A stretch of 64,000 bases of DNA from Ashinkailepas kermadecensis (Eukaryota; Arthropoda; Thecostraca; Neolepadidae): contig JAOTOM010005146.1 of the NCBI GenBank assembly GCA_034440615.1, positions 17,501-81,500 on the forward strand, given 5' to 3'. Positions within the stretch are counted from its first letter, which is position 1. Every line of letters begins with the position of its first letter. The notes under the pieces are model-generated. The model saw nothing but the letters and a program-made list of their open reading frames with translations. It ran no database searches and was not told where the DNA came from. Shown here piece by piece: positions 41,543 through 53,437 of the stretch. The position numbers were made by a program, and so were the translations under genes.

Positions 41543-44500
41543 TTACTCCTTCTCCTCCTCCTTGTCCTGCTCCTGCACCTCCTTGTACCCAAGGAGGTGC
41601 ATGTTGCCCCTCACAAACACCAGCTGTTCAAAGTTAATGTTGCTCAGGCTGGACCTCTTTGCCCGCAAAATGTCTCCCGCTGAGCTAAACAGCCTCTCCA
41701 CAGCAGCTGAGCTGGGAAGAGGAGTATTGTATTTTTTAAATAGGTCCAGCCAGGCGTCCCTGTAGTTGGTGGGGAAGAGGTCGTGGCTGAGGGGGACGCT
41801 CACCATCGCCCTCTTCCACTGGTCCAGGGTCTTGGTGACCGTCTCCTCCACCTCCTCCTGCCGCCTCACCTCCGGCACTGCGGCAGTGGAGAGGAGCAGG
41901 TGGAACTGGTCCACCTCCTCCTGCCTCTCCTCAGGCTGCCTCTCCTCAGCGTCCACCATCTCCGTCACCTCCTCCACGATGCGCTGCTTGATGTTCACAG
42001 CCTCGTCCGGGCTGAAGTGGCGCACCAGGGACATGGTGTAGTGGGGGTGCAGGGCAGTGGCCATGAGGATGTCCTTCTCCTTCAGCCTCGCGGCAAACCT
42101 GCCATAGAACCCCTTCCCACTACCCTCTCTCCCCAGCAGCGCGGCCACCAGCGGCTGGGCATACTGCAGTCTGTGAGTCTTCAGGTTCTCCAGGTGCAGG
42201 CGCATCATGTGCAAGGTCGGCATGAAGTTGCCCATGTAGGCAGTGGCCTCGGACTGGACGTTGTCCAGGCACTCCGCCACGGGCTTCATGACCTTCATGT
42301 ACTCTGAGAGGACCTACAAAAGAAAGTTTAAAATTATTTCATTTACTTCAAATTTTAATGTCATGTCAAAACTTGCACATGATTTTCATTTACTTAACTA
42401 AATTTACTTTAACTTTATTAACTAATATACTTTATAGATGAATACATTATACATTATAGAAGAGCGTAAAATATGAAAAATAAGTTAATAACTTCAATTT
42501 CTTTTACTTACTTGTTTGTCCATCTCATCAAAAGTTGGCAGCCCTCCCTTGCTGATGATATCGTTGAGGGCTCTCATCTTGTCCTGGTTGGACAGGACGT
42601 CCATGAGGCTGGAGACGGCGTCGTAGTAGGAGTTCCACCTTTGAAAAAAAAAGTTGAAAAATAATTAGAAACAAATAAAAAAACATTTTTAACTGTTCTA
42701 TTGTTGACGCTAACAAGATTATCTGATCTCAAATATTCATGATTGACTCTTACCTAGTGACGCAGAAGGTTTTCAGCTTCCTCCCAGTCTTCTCCTTGAT
42801 GGAGTTGCTCACCACCGAGCTGCGGTTCTGCAGGTTCCAGGTGGCCTGGGCCTTTGAGGCAGCCTTGGTGAAAGGCGCCCTTGGGCCCTGGTTCCACCCT
42901 GGCACAGACTGCACGTCCACAGTGGCCATCAGGTTGATGGTGTGTGCACTGGAATTAAAAAAACAAAATTAAGTTTTTATTTAAATTATTTAAATTTTTC
43001 AACTTGTAACATTCAGATACTTTTCTCATTTCTTCCAAAGTTATCTCACACAAAAGAAACCTGTTGAAAGAATAAAAATATTATTGAAATAATAATTAAT
43101 AATTAAGTGTACATACCCACATCTGTAGTGGACTGGCAGATGGACAGCCACTTCAGGCGCCACCTGATGCAGCTGGACATGGAGGTTGCCAGGCTGGCCA
43201 ACCACCACCTCCGGGTCCTCCTCCTCCTGTCCCTCCACGGCCACCTCCGCCGCACCAAAGTGCCTAAACGCCGCCACGTAGTTGGCGCCGTTGTCCGTGG
43301 TGGTGGCCACCACCTTGTTGGCCAGGCCAAACTCCTGGTGGATGTCGGTGATGACCTTGGCCAGGAGGTCGCTGGTCTGCTTCTCCTGCAAAAAAATATA
43401 TTTAATAATTTATATTTATTTATATTTACCGATCTGAACGTCGTTAGCGATACGATTTATAAAAATGAAATTATATTTCTGGCAATGCAAGGTAACTTTA
43501 GTTTGTTTTTATATAGTTAAAAGGTTTTAACTTAAACTTTTTTTTTCTTATTACCTTGATCTCCTTGCATGCCAAAGTGCAATGCTGGCGGCGGAGATCC
43601 TTGCCAATCCAGTGGCCAGTCATGCCAATGAAGGCCCTGCTGTGTGCAGTCCAGCTGTCTGCGGTAGTCGCGACATAGCTGGTGTCGTACAGCAGGTTGG
43701 AGATATCCGACTTGGCAGTGGCCGACACCTGATCGATGTCCCTCCCCAGGGTCCTCCTGGACGGCAGGGAGAAGTCCGGCGCGACGAGGCTGAAGAAGTG
43801 CCTGGTGCTGGGGTGCTCTACAATGCTCAAGGGCATCATAGTATCGATGAACCACCTGAAATAGAAAATAAATATTAAATATTGTTTATTTTTAGAACTT
43901 ATGTAGCTTTACTAGTAGCGCTAGGTTAGGTATAAGTGTTTATTTTATAAAACTTTTATTATACCTGGTGAAAGTCTTCCTCAAGACCTCTGGGGTCACC
44001 CTGTCCTTCCTGCTGAAGGACTCCTCCATGGACATCTGGCGGCGGGTCCTCTTGTCGGGGAAGTCGTCCTCCCTGCCCTTGGAGCGGCCCCTCTTGCTGG
44101 CCCCATCCAGCGCTGCCCTGAAGGTGTTGAAGGTGCCCTTGTGCATCTGGAAAAATAGAAATTAAATAAAACATTTATTATTTATAAATGTTTAGTTCAT
44201 TGCGACTTTGTATGCTAAGTCTAAGTGCTAAAAAGTAAAAACTGTAGACAACTATGCATTAAGCATCTACTCACATAAATTAAAAAATTTAAATTAAATT
44301 TTTTACATAAAATAATATTTTTATTTACTTACACTCTCATAATGCTTCCTCAGGTTGGCCTTGGTCTTGGTGGTGTAGCTATATGTGGTAGCCTTCCCGC
44401 CCTTCTTGACGCATGTCTTCTCCTCACACTTAGCCCTCCCCATGTGGATCTTCCTTCCATCCTTGTCCTTCTCAGTCTTGACATAAGACGACCAGGAAAA

Positions 44501-45029
44501 GAACCTGAAAAATTGTAAAATGTATAAAATATGTTTAAAATGAGAAAATCCAATAGGCGATAACATAATAACGACGATAGCCATAAAAACGTAAAAACAA
44601 ACTGATTTTTTATAGTTATTTTAACTTTTTTTTACTCTTTAGTCTTTATTATTTAAGTCTTTAAATTAAAAATATTTAATATTATGACATTTAAATAACA
44701 TTTTAAACTTACATCTGAAGGTCCTCCAGCCCAGCCTTCAGCAGTCTGGTGCCCTCCTGCCTCTCCTGGGTCTCCACCTCCTCAGTGTCAGTCCCACTGT
44801 CGTCCTTGTCGTCCACGGACACCTGGAACGGCTGGGAGGGCTCCAGGAAGTGGGAGTCACTGATGTCGGAGATGCCCGACATCTGACTGACAAGCGGCGC
44901 CGCTCCAGAAGGTCCCGGTGTGCTGGATCGGATGCTAGCGCTAGCGCTAGCGCTGTTCTCCGAGTCCCCAGAGGCAGACACACTCCTGCTCCTGCTGTCA
45001 CCTCCTCCTCTCTTCACAAATCTGTCCAT
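41543..45029 (-). CDS. hAT transposase, eight exons, 777 aa, open throughout
   Basis: Cut-and-paste transposase acting in the nucleus. Exons (minus): 44713-45029, 44333-44504, 43965-44146, 43555-43855, 43117-43385, 42754-42948, 42512-42638 and 41543-42313. All joins are GT-AG and keep frame; the total is 778 codons including the stop. The start at 45029 gives MDRFVKRGGGDSRSRS and an acidic Ser-rich N-terminus. Exon 2 holds a BED-type zinc finger (SWSSYVKTEKD, CEEKTC, then KANLRKHYES). Exon 4 has the first catalytic Asp in VATTADSWTAHSRAFIGMTG. Exon 5 has the second in VATTTDNGANYVAAF, and the exon 5/6 join gives the C-x2-H motif YRCGAHTINLMATVDVQ. Exon 8 has the catalytic Glu and dimerisation domain, LPSSAAVERLFSSAGDILRA and NINFEQLVFVRGN. 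No stops or frameshifts were found, so it could be active or very recently so. A host-domesticated origin is less likely because the terminal repeats remain. Confidence 0.9.
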
Positions 45030-45303
45030 GTTTATATTAACAATCGCAGCGAAACTGTGAAAGAAATGAAAAATATTACAAAGTTCGTTGGTTAGACGGG
45101 TTCACACTTCACGACGGGTTCACATAGACGGGTTCACACTTCACACAATGAGGAACGCTTTAAAATTTCGGGCGGTGCGTTCCTCTTACTTGCGTTCCTT
45201 TTAAAAACTTTGCGTTCCTGCGTTCTTGCGTTTTCCTAAAAGGCAGTGCGTACGTACGCAAGAACGCAGGAGCGCACTAAATGAACGCACTTGCCCGGCA
45301 CTG

Positions 45304-45357
45304 CCATTCGGCACATATGAAAAGGCCTTATAAAAATTTTTAAATTTAGAAAAACCA
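45304..45357. other. Short flank right of hAT
   Basis: Includes CCATTCGGCACATATG directly after the right terminal repeat, useful for finding the empty site. Nothing else is seen. Confidence 0.4.
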
Positions 45358-45636
45358 AGGAGGGGAAAAAAAAAAAAAAAAAGGGGAAAAAAATTTTTTT
45401 TTAAAAAACAAAACAAAAAAAAAACTAAAAAAAAAAAAAAAAAAAAAAAAATTCCCCCCCCTTACCATTAAAAAAAAAAAAAAAAAAAAAAAATTTTTAA
45501 TAATTTTTATAAATTTATTTTTAATTTAAAAAAATAAAATAAAATTTATTAAAAAAAAAAAAAAAATTAAAAAAAAAAAAAAAAAAAAAAAATTTTTTTT
45601 TTTTTTTTTCTTTTTTTTTTTTATTTTTATTTTTAA

Positions 45637-45677
<41 letters not shown>
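45358..45677. repeat. Homopolymer A/T tract right of the hAT element
   Basis: Runs of A and T up to about 30 long with occasional C runs. The unusual uniformity matches the tract at 40786-40960 and suggests unreliable sequence, not a real poly(A) satellite. Confidence 0.7.
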
Positions 45678-45680
<3 letters not shown>

Positions 45681-47587
45681 ATTTACTCTGGGTGAACAAA
45701 GATGCTCCATATGCAACAACTTAAACCATCACCAGGAAAGGCGATTTTCGGCACTCGTTAGTTGAAAATTCACACCATGCATGCCTTGTTCGATGATGGT
45801 CATTATTGCTAACCTACCTATGTATGCCCTGGGCCTATACCTATGCCAATCACAATAAGTGAAGCCTTGCTGTGATCTACAATACAGATAGGCATCCATT
45901 GTGATTTGTCACCTATCTTTGGCACCTTACAGCAGCTTTCCCAATCTGCCTCTCAATTACTGTGCTGGTTCCAACCATGCCTCATGCATGACCAAGGGTT
46001 AATTTGATATGGCTTGACTTAACCTACCAAATGTTACTTATCTGACCCTTTGAGGCCCTTAACTGAATGCCATGGGGCCCTATTCACCTGATAGGGTTTC
46101 TTACCCTAGGCGCCATAGTTGGAAGATGGGTATAAACTATTAGAAAGCACGTAAGGCTTCATTCCCCCCCCAAAAAAAATCCCAAGAGCTGCCCCAGCCC
46201 CAGCCCTTATCCAAATAGGATCTCATCAAACCACGCCATGTTCTGCAGACTGGGCATCGGGTATTGGTGATGATTCTGGTGAGAAAATCTGTGCATTAAA
46301 TGACCTGAGATTTTACAACTTCATCCCTTATTTTTCATGCCTAACCTAACCTTAGTTAACTTTGAGGACCTGGGAACCAAAGTGCCCTGAAACTGTTAGA
46401 AGTACCTGGGTATTACCTTATGGGCAAGGGGTAGAATTTACTATAAAAGCTGAGGGCCTAAAATACAGAAAAGGGGCATAAACACATAAAAAAATGATGC
46501 AAAGCCTTACGTTACCTAACCTAGAAGTAGACCCTAACCATAACCCCTCCTCCTAATATAGTTTTAGCTTCAAAGTAGGTGATGTGTTTTTAACTGCTCC
46601 AGATTATTCAAGTATGTATAGAGGTAAGGACAACACATTACAGGTAGGTAGATACCCAGTCGAAATAACTGACATACAATTGCGGCTTACATGCATTTTA
46701 CCTACTTTCTTCTTGATCACTGGCACTGGTGTGTGTAATTATTTTTCCCGGTATTGTAATTATTTATATAATTTATTTGTCTAAAATTCACACAGCTTTT
46801 ATAGTCAATTACACATAAGTATGCCTTCCAATGCCTGTCATTCTCCATCAAGGGTTTGGCTATTTTTAACAATCAACCAATGCAGATTTTCAACTACCAG
46901 CAGCAGTTTCAGTTTTCCAGCCATCCCAATCAACCAATCATAAGCCCACTCATTCAGTGAGCGACATCATTGCATCACACACCCCATATATGTTGGCGCC
47001 TGGCCCCAGCCCAGATACTAAGACGACTGCATTATTTGTCGTCAGTGTGGCGCGTCGATTTCGTCCTGCGTATGCCATGCTCGTCTCTAAAAGGAGAGCT
47101 ACCACATTCCCTAAAAAGGAAAATTGCTACAAAGTACAATTTTTCCCTGTAGAGATGCAAAGTGTAAGATATTTCGGTCACACTTGTGAATAACATTTGT
47201 CTGTTGGGTTGAACCAAACACCAACTGAAAATAACTCAATTTCTGGCATTTGCCACTGGTGGACCAATTTCCCGTCACTGGTGGACCACTTTGGAGCACT
47301 GGTGGACCAAGTGGTCCACTAGTGACTATGTTAGACGAGGCCCTGCATGGGGTTGTCGAACACCATGCCCCAAGACGGTTTCAATTCTTAGTGGAAATTT
47401 AAGCAAATAGAAATTACATCATTTCATATCCGGAACTTTGTCTCACTTCAGACAATTCGATACGGTAGTGAATTTATCTGACATCGCCGCCTCGAAATAG
47501 TGCGCATAAAATGGTATGGCCATTTCGGAGGCGGTGAGAAACAGCCGTAATGCAGGTTTATCAGACGAATTGGCGGTGGGTTATAGG
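45678..47587. other. No gene seen
   Basis: Intergenic. At 47255-47320, ACTGGTGGACCA is repeated three times and followed by an inverted half, TGGTCCACTAGTGA. GACGAGGCCCTG near 47335-47346 is shared in inverted order with 36668-36700. No coding signal was recognised. Confidence 0.45.
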
Positions 47588-47746
47588 AACTGACGGCGGT
47601 GGGAGAGGGCACTCTGACTGACGGCGGCGGGAGAGGGCACTCTGACTGACGGCGGCGGGAGAGGGCACTCGGACTGACGGCGGTGGGAGATGGCACTCTG
47701 CCTGACGGCGGTAGAAGAGGGCACTCAGACTGACGGCGGTGGGGCA
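47588..47746. repeat. 28-bp minisatellite, about six copies
   Basis: Unit GACTGACGGCGGCGGGAGAG, GGCACTCT, with small changes between copies. It lies about 350 bp left of the 21-bp repeat ORF. Confidence 0.85.
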
Positions 47747-48044
47747 GACAGATTGTTGATTCGGTGGCGGTTCTGAGTCGGCCACTGCAGGAGGTTCACG
47801 AACCCGTTGGTTGGCGATGACCGGTACTATGCGTTCCGGGCACCGCCAGTGGTGCACAATGGTGTACCCATTCCTGTACCCTGTACCCCGTATACCCCGT
47901 CCGTCCCCGTTTCCGTTCACTGCCCTACGTTTGTACTCGGAAGGCCGCCAATGCACATGACATGGCGTGGCCGAATAGTGCAATACCTCCTTAGTGGTCG
48001 AGAACTGTGTAGTGGTTCGTGTACAGTGAATCAGCGGCGTCTCC

Positions 48045-48422
48045 GTGAACGGCATAGCAGTGTATTGGCTCGCCGCTCCGCTGACACCGCAGATGGAGGC
48101 CATGGCACAGCAGATGGAGGCCATGGCACAGCAGATGGAGGCCATGAGACAGCAGATGGAGGCCATGGCACAGCAGATGGAGGCCATGACACCGCAGATG
48201 GAGGCCATTGCACAGCAGATGGAGGCCATGACACAGCAGATGGAGGCCATGGCACAGCAGATGGAGGCCATGGCACAGCAGATGGAGGCCATGGCACAGC
48301 AGGTGGAGGCCATGACACAGCAGATGGAGGCCATGACACAGCAGATGGAGGCCATGGCACAGCAGATGGAGGCCATGACACAGCACCTAAGCGGTGACCA
48401 AGGCAAGATTTTCCCAGGGTGA
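48045..48422 (+). CDS. Hypothetical heptad-repeat protein (MEAMAQQ)n
   Basis: A 125-aa frame starting MNGIAVYWLAAPLTPQ, followed by about 14 copies of the heptad MEAMAQQ and ending HLSGDQGKIFPG. The DNA unit is 21 bp (ATGGAGGCCATGGCACAGCA, G), spanning about 48083-48385. M and A recur at a/d-like spacing, so the peptide could form a coiled coil. The same DNA is also open in another plus frame and on the minus strand because 21 is a multiple of three, so coding is unproven. It may be a coiled-coil piece of a mobile-element gag-like protein or simply a minisatellite. Confidence 0.3.
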   Translation: MNGIAVYWLAAPLTPQMEAMAQQMEAMAQQMEAMRQQMEAMAQQMEAMTPQMEAIAQQMEAMTQQMEAMAQQMEAMAQQMEAMAQQVEAMTQQMEAMTQQMEAMAQQMEAMTQHLSGDQGKIFPG

Positions 48423-50530
48423 TCCCACCCCCATTTTTCAGAACTGTCCGGATTTGTCCCACTATTGTTTGCAGTTTCCACAAGAAAAACCTAATAAATG
48501 ACATGCCGCAACCTCTTATCTTTCTTGTGCTTTTTCATACCTTTGAGGAATTTTCGCGTTTCTCAGGTCCACAGCAAAAGTAATAGTACCATATACTGAG
48601 CAACGTCAAACCGTCTTGTATTTCGAAAACTACATGAGATACCATAGTGCCATTTGCTACGGCGAAACGCACGACACTTTGGCGTGATTATATAATTTAT
48701 TCATGTTTTACGCTCCTGTAGGTTTTCTGCTTTGGCGTGATTATATAATTGATTCATGTTTTACGCTCTTGTAGGTTTTCTGCACTTGCGTAAAACATAT
48801 ATTTGTATTCCCCCGCTCCGTTCGAGTCGTGTTCACCTGAGTGCGGACCTGCGCGCCCCGAGCTCGATGTCCTGCCAGGCTCCGCCCACCTGCGGGGCTG
48901 GTGGTATCGTATGGATTCATGTGCAGAGACTACATTACAATGTGATCTGTGCATGCTCATTGGCCCGGTCAAACTAGCTGGGTTTGAAGGTAGCCAGGGA
49001 AGGTAGCCAGAGCCAGGGAATGGCTTGCTGTGCGTGGGGGGGATGTAGTCTTTTCATACTGCCTGCCGTCACAACGAGTAATGACGTTCCCAGTGCATTG
49101 CCGATGCCACCAGAAAGGGAGAGCTATTTTATAAGCCCGCCCCGTCTCCAGCCTAAACTGTTGCATGCCACGAATACTGGCTTGCTCGTTTATGGTAGAA
49201 ATGTCAGCATATTTGTAACCCAGGGAGGGACTGATACATCAATGGTTGGGAAGCTGAGCTTCAATTGATGCGCCCAACCGTCCCTTGCTTCCGCTTCCGC
49301 CAAAAGCCTTGCATGACAAACTGATACAGACGCATCTATGATTTGCGGGAGTTGGGCATGACTAAGCTGACCAAACCGATCACGTGGGGGAGGATCTGCA
49401 ATGTAAATCATACATGGAGACTACGTCTCTCCCTGCCACTGACGATCCCTTCTCTGGCGGGACCCGCTAAAAGTCAAACTACATAAGGCCAATGAGAGCA
49501 GCACATTCACACGAGCCGATTCGCACGGGCGCTGATCTTTCTGGTGTATGAGGAAAGTCGAAGTGAAAGTGCAAAATCCGTTACTTGAGAACATGGGTGC
49601 AGGAACTGTAAAACAAAAACACTGTGGGGGGGGGGCTAGACCTACTGTGCCAAACCCAGCAGCAATTCATACGATGAAGGGTGTTGTTGTCTCTCGCTGT
49701 ACATATGATATTGGCCTTAAATCATCCTAATATTTCGGCTCATTGGCCCACCCAACCTACTTTTTGTTGGGGGGGGAGGTGTATGTGCCACGTCTCCCCG
49801 CTCCAAGCATACCTATATTGGTATGGTAAGTCCAAAACTGTTCGGAGAAAAGTGGAGCGATCGATTTTCCAAGCACATGTTGTATAGTTAGCGCCATAAG
49901 AGCAGGGTTTGTTCAGCAGCTGCTCTCGCTGCCCAACACCCAGTTCTCGAATATCCTGCATAGAAGACGATCGATGCCAATGGCGTTAGTACGGGATTGA
50001 AAGTAGTCAAGTTATATCTCATGCATGCTTCTGTGCCCTGAGACGTCTACAGAACAGTCTTCCTGCACCCTTACCCCGTTTCTCTCCGGCTGTCTCGTGC
50101 ATTCATCAGTGTGCAGGTTTTTCTTCTTCATGGTTCGGTGCACGGACGGAGGCACCAGTCGTGGGTGGGGCTGCAGACCACTGATGGCTGCTGGACCTTG
50201 ACCCATGCTTATGGTGCAGAAACCAGGGTGCAACTTACAAAAATAACTGAAAAATGAATATCTGGAATGAAGTGACCAAAGGTACAGAGTTTTTAATTTG
50301 CTGGGCGATGCAGTGGACCCATTCCAAAGCTGGCCCCTCGGCTGGCAGGAGACCTCCATTCGTGACTTAATGGATGGCGTATTGTACTATTTTGTATGTC
50401 ACATTCCGAGGCTGGATAATGCAAGAGAACGCATTGCGCCTATGCATACCAGTTTCGTTCACAAAGGCGGAGACAGAGATACAGCACACAGAGCAATACA
50501 TCCAACACTGGAACAATGAATGGCTGCTTC
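48423..50530. other. No gene seen; small 53-bp duplication
   Basis: At 48678-48783 a 53-bp unit (TTTGGCGTGATTATATAATT ... GTAGGTTTTCTGC) occurs twice in tandem with three differences. Otherwise no coding or mobile element was recognised. Confidence 0.5.
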
Positions 50531-53036
50531 TGCGGCCTAGCGGCCTAATGTGACCATCCCCCACTGTTGTCGACCACCTCTTGCGGCCTAATGTGACCAT
50601 CCCCCACCGTTGTCGACCACCTCCGGCAGGCGTCTAACGGCCTAATGTGACCATCCCCCACTGTTGTCGACCACCTCCGGCAGGCGTCTAACGGCCTAAC
50701 GTGACCATCCCCCACTGTTGTCGACCACCTCTTGCGGCCTAATGTGACCATCCCCCACTGTTGTCGACCACCTCTAGCGGCCTAATGTGACCATCCCCCA
50801 CTGTTGTCGACCACCTCTTGCGGCCTAATGTGACCATCCCCCACCGTTATCAACCACCTCCGGCAGGCATCTAACGGCCTAATGTGACCATCTCCCACTG
50901 TTGTCGACCACCTCTTGCGGCCTAATGTGACCATCCCCCACTGTTGTCGACCACCTCTTGTGGCCTAATGTGACCATCCCCCACCGTTGTCGACCACCTC
51001 CGGCAGGCGTCTAACGGCCTAATGTGACCATCCCCCACTGTTGTCGACCACCTCTTGCGGCCTAATGTGACCATCCCCCACTGTTGTCACCTCCTATGAC
51101 CATCCCCCACCGTTGTCGACCACCTCTTGCGGCCTAATGTGACCATCCCCCACTGTTGTCGACCACCTCTTGCGGCCTAATGTGACCATCCCCCACCGTT
51201 GTCGACCACCTCTTGCGGCCTAATGTGACCATCCCCCACTGTTGTCGACCACCTCTTGCGGCCTAATGTGACCATCCCCCACCGTTGTCGACCACCTCCG
51301 ACAGGCGTCTAACGGCCTAATGGGACCATCCCCCACCGTTGTCGACCACCTCCGGCAGGCGTCTAACGGCCTAATGTGACCATCCCCCACTGTTGTCGAC
51401 CACCTCCGGCAGGCGTCTAACGGCCTAATGTGACCATCCCCCACCGTTGTCGACCACCTCCGGCAGGCGTCTAACGGCCTAATGTGACCATCCCCCACCG
51501 TTGTCGACCACCTCCGGCAGGCGTCTAACGGCCTAATGTGACCATCCCCCCCCCCGTTGTCGACCACCTCCGGCAGGCGTCTAACGGCCTAATGTGACCA
51601 TCCCCCACTGTTGTCGACCACCTCCGGCAGGCGTCTAACGGCCTAATGTGACCATCGCCCACTGTTGTCGACCACCTCCGGCAGGCGTCTAGCGGCCTAA
51701 TGTGACCATCCCCCACCGTTGTCGACCACCTCCGGCAGGCGTCTAACGGCCTAATGTGACCATCCCCCACTGTTGTCGACCACCTCCGGCAGGCGTCTAG
51801 CGGCCTGATGTGACCATCCCCCACTGTTGTCGACCACCTCCGGCAGGCGTCTAACGGCCTAATGTGACCATCCCCCACTGTTGTCGACCACCTCCGGCAG
51901 GCGTCTAGCGGCCTAATGTGACCATCGCCCACTGTTGTCGACCACCTCCGGCAGGCGTCTAACGGCCTAATGTGACCATCCCCCACTGTTGTCGACCACC
52001 TCCGGCAGGCGTCTAGCGGCCTAATGTGACCATCCCCCACTGTTGTCGACCACCTCCGGCAGGCGTCTAGCGGCCTAATGTGACCATCGCCCACTGTTGT
52101 CGACCACCTCCGGCAGGCGTCTAACGGCCTAATGTGACCATCCCCCACTGTTGTCGACCACCTCCGGCAGGCGTCTAGCGGCCTAATGTGACCATCCCCC
52201 ACTGTTGTCGACCACCTCCGGCAGGCGTCTAGCGGCCTAATGTGACCATCGCCCACTGTTGTCGACCACCTCCGGCAGGCGTCTAACGGCCTAATGTGAC
52301 CATCCCCCACTGTTGTCGACCACCTCCGGCAGGCGTCTAACGGCCTAATGTGACCATCGCCCACTGTTGTCGACCACCTCCGGCAGGCGTCTAGCGGCCT
52401 AATGTGACCATCCCCCACTGTTGTCGACCACCTCCGGCAGGCGTCTAACGGCCTAATGTGACCATCGCCCACTGTTGTCGACCACCTCCGGCAGGCGTCT
52501 AACGGCCTAATGTGACCATCCCCCACTGTTGTCGACCACCTCCGGCAGGCGTCTAGCGGCCTAATGTGACCATCCCCCACTGTTGTCGACCACCTCCGGC
52601 AGGCGTCTAACGGCCTAATGTGACCATCCCCCACTGTTGTCGACCACCTCCGGCAGGCGTCTAACGGCCTAATGTGACCATCCCCCACTGTTGTCGACCA
52701 CCTCCGGCAGGCGTCTAACGGCCTAATGTGACCATCCCCCACTGTTGTCGACCACCTCCGGCAGGCGTCTAGCGGCCTAATGTGACCATCCCCCACTGTT
52801 GTCGACCACCTCCGGCAGGCGTCTAGCGGCCTAATGTGACCATCCCCCACTGTTGTCGACCACCTCCGGCAGGCGTCTAGCGGCCTAATGTGACCATCCC
52901 CCACTGTTGTCGACCACCTCCGGCAGGCGTCTAGCGGCCTAATGTGACCATCCCCCACTGTTGTCGACCACCTCCGGCAGGCGTCTAACGGCCTAACGTG
53001 ACCATCCCCCACTGTTGTCGACCACCTCCGGCAGGC
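50531..53036 (-). repeat. 54-bp minisatellite derived from a Tc1-like transposase 3' end
   Basis: Unit (plus): CGGCAGGCGTCTAACGGCCT, AATGTGACCATCCCCCACTG, TTGTCGACCACCTC. About 45 copies. Those right of 51290 are nearly uniform 54-mers; those to the left include shorter units lacking GGCAGGCGTCTAA. Copies vary mainly at AACGG/AGCGG and CCCCC/CGCCC. Read on the minus strand, the unit encodes RLPEVVDNSGGWS followed by a stop, which is exactly the C-terminus of the transposase remnant at 52993-53202. The 495-aa and 115-aa frames across the array are repeat artefacts. Confidence 0.93.
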
Positions 53037-53202
53037 GGCTGGGAATGGAGTCCGTCACACGCCTGCAATACATAGCAATCAGATGGTTCCAAACAGCTGG
53101 AATTCGTTCCCAGAGTTCGTCGCTGGGTAGACGAGCGGCTTTGAATCCCGACTTTAGGGTGTTGGTCATGCGCTTTTCGAAACATGATATTTTAATCATC
53201 AC
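52993..53202 (-). pseudogene. Tc1/mariner-like transposase, C-terminal remnant
   Basis: About 40 residues of the C-terminus, DELWERIPAVWNHLIAMYC then RRVTDSIPSRLPEVVDNSGG and WSR stop. They follow the Tc1 pattern of LW..I...W......LV.SMP.R...V....GG. The rest of the transposase, including its catalytic triad, is not present to the right. The stop codon lies inside the first unit of the 54-bp array. Confidence 0.7.
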
Positions 53203-53437
53203 AATTGCGCTCTAAAAATGTCGTTTTCTCCACAAGAGTAGAATGCCAACTGGTACCTGAGCACTAATCTGAAACATTACCTTTTATTTACCACATTTGC
53301 GCTTTAAAAATGTTGTCTTTTACACAAGATTGGAATGCCAACTGGTCCCCGAGCGCTTATCTGATGTATAACCTGGTATTCATCACAATCGTGCTATAAA
53401 AATGTTGTTATCTACACAATAGTGGAGTGCCAACTAA
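53195..53437. repeat. Three diverged tandem copies, about 91 bp each
   Basis: Each copy has a version of CATCACAATTGCGCTCTAAA, AATGTTGTCTTTTACACAAG and TGGAATGCCAACTGGTACC. Directly right of the Tc1-like remnant. Confidence 0.75.

Larger units (their letters stand above)
40970..45303 (-). mobile_element. Apparently intact hAT transposon with nested MITE
   Basis: The left end reads CAATGCTGGGCGCGTTCCT. The right end, read inward on the minus strand, is CAGTGCCGGGCAAGTGCGTTCA: imperfect terminal inverted repeats of hAT type. Both subterminal regions (40978-41110 plus 41339-41415, and 45140-45290) carry many copies of GCGTTCCT/TGCGTTC, the kind of repeated motif hAT transposases bind. The element encodes a full transposase on the minus strand. 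The 8-bp flanks (AAATTTTG and CCATTCGG) do not match, so no target duplication is visible. The left flank is in a dubious homopolymer tract. Confidence 0.82.

Noticed and set aside
40962..45311. 8-bp target duplication of the hAT element
   Set aside because: The two flanks differ (AAATTTTG and CCATTCGG), so none can be claimed.
51525..53012. 495-aa minus-strand protein CRRWSTTVGDGHIRPLDA repeats
   Set aside because: Artefact of the 54-bp array. The frame related to a real protein (RLPEVVDNSGGWS) has a stop in each unit.
50531..53036. CRISPR-like direct repeat array
   Set aside because: Units are contiguous with no unique spacers, the genome is eukaryotic and there are no cas genes.
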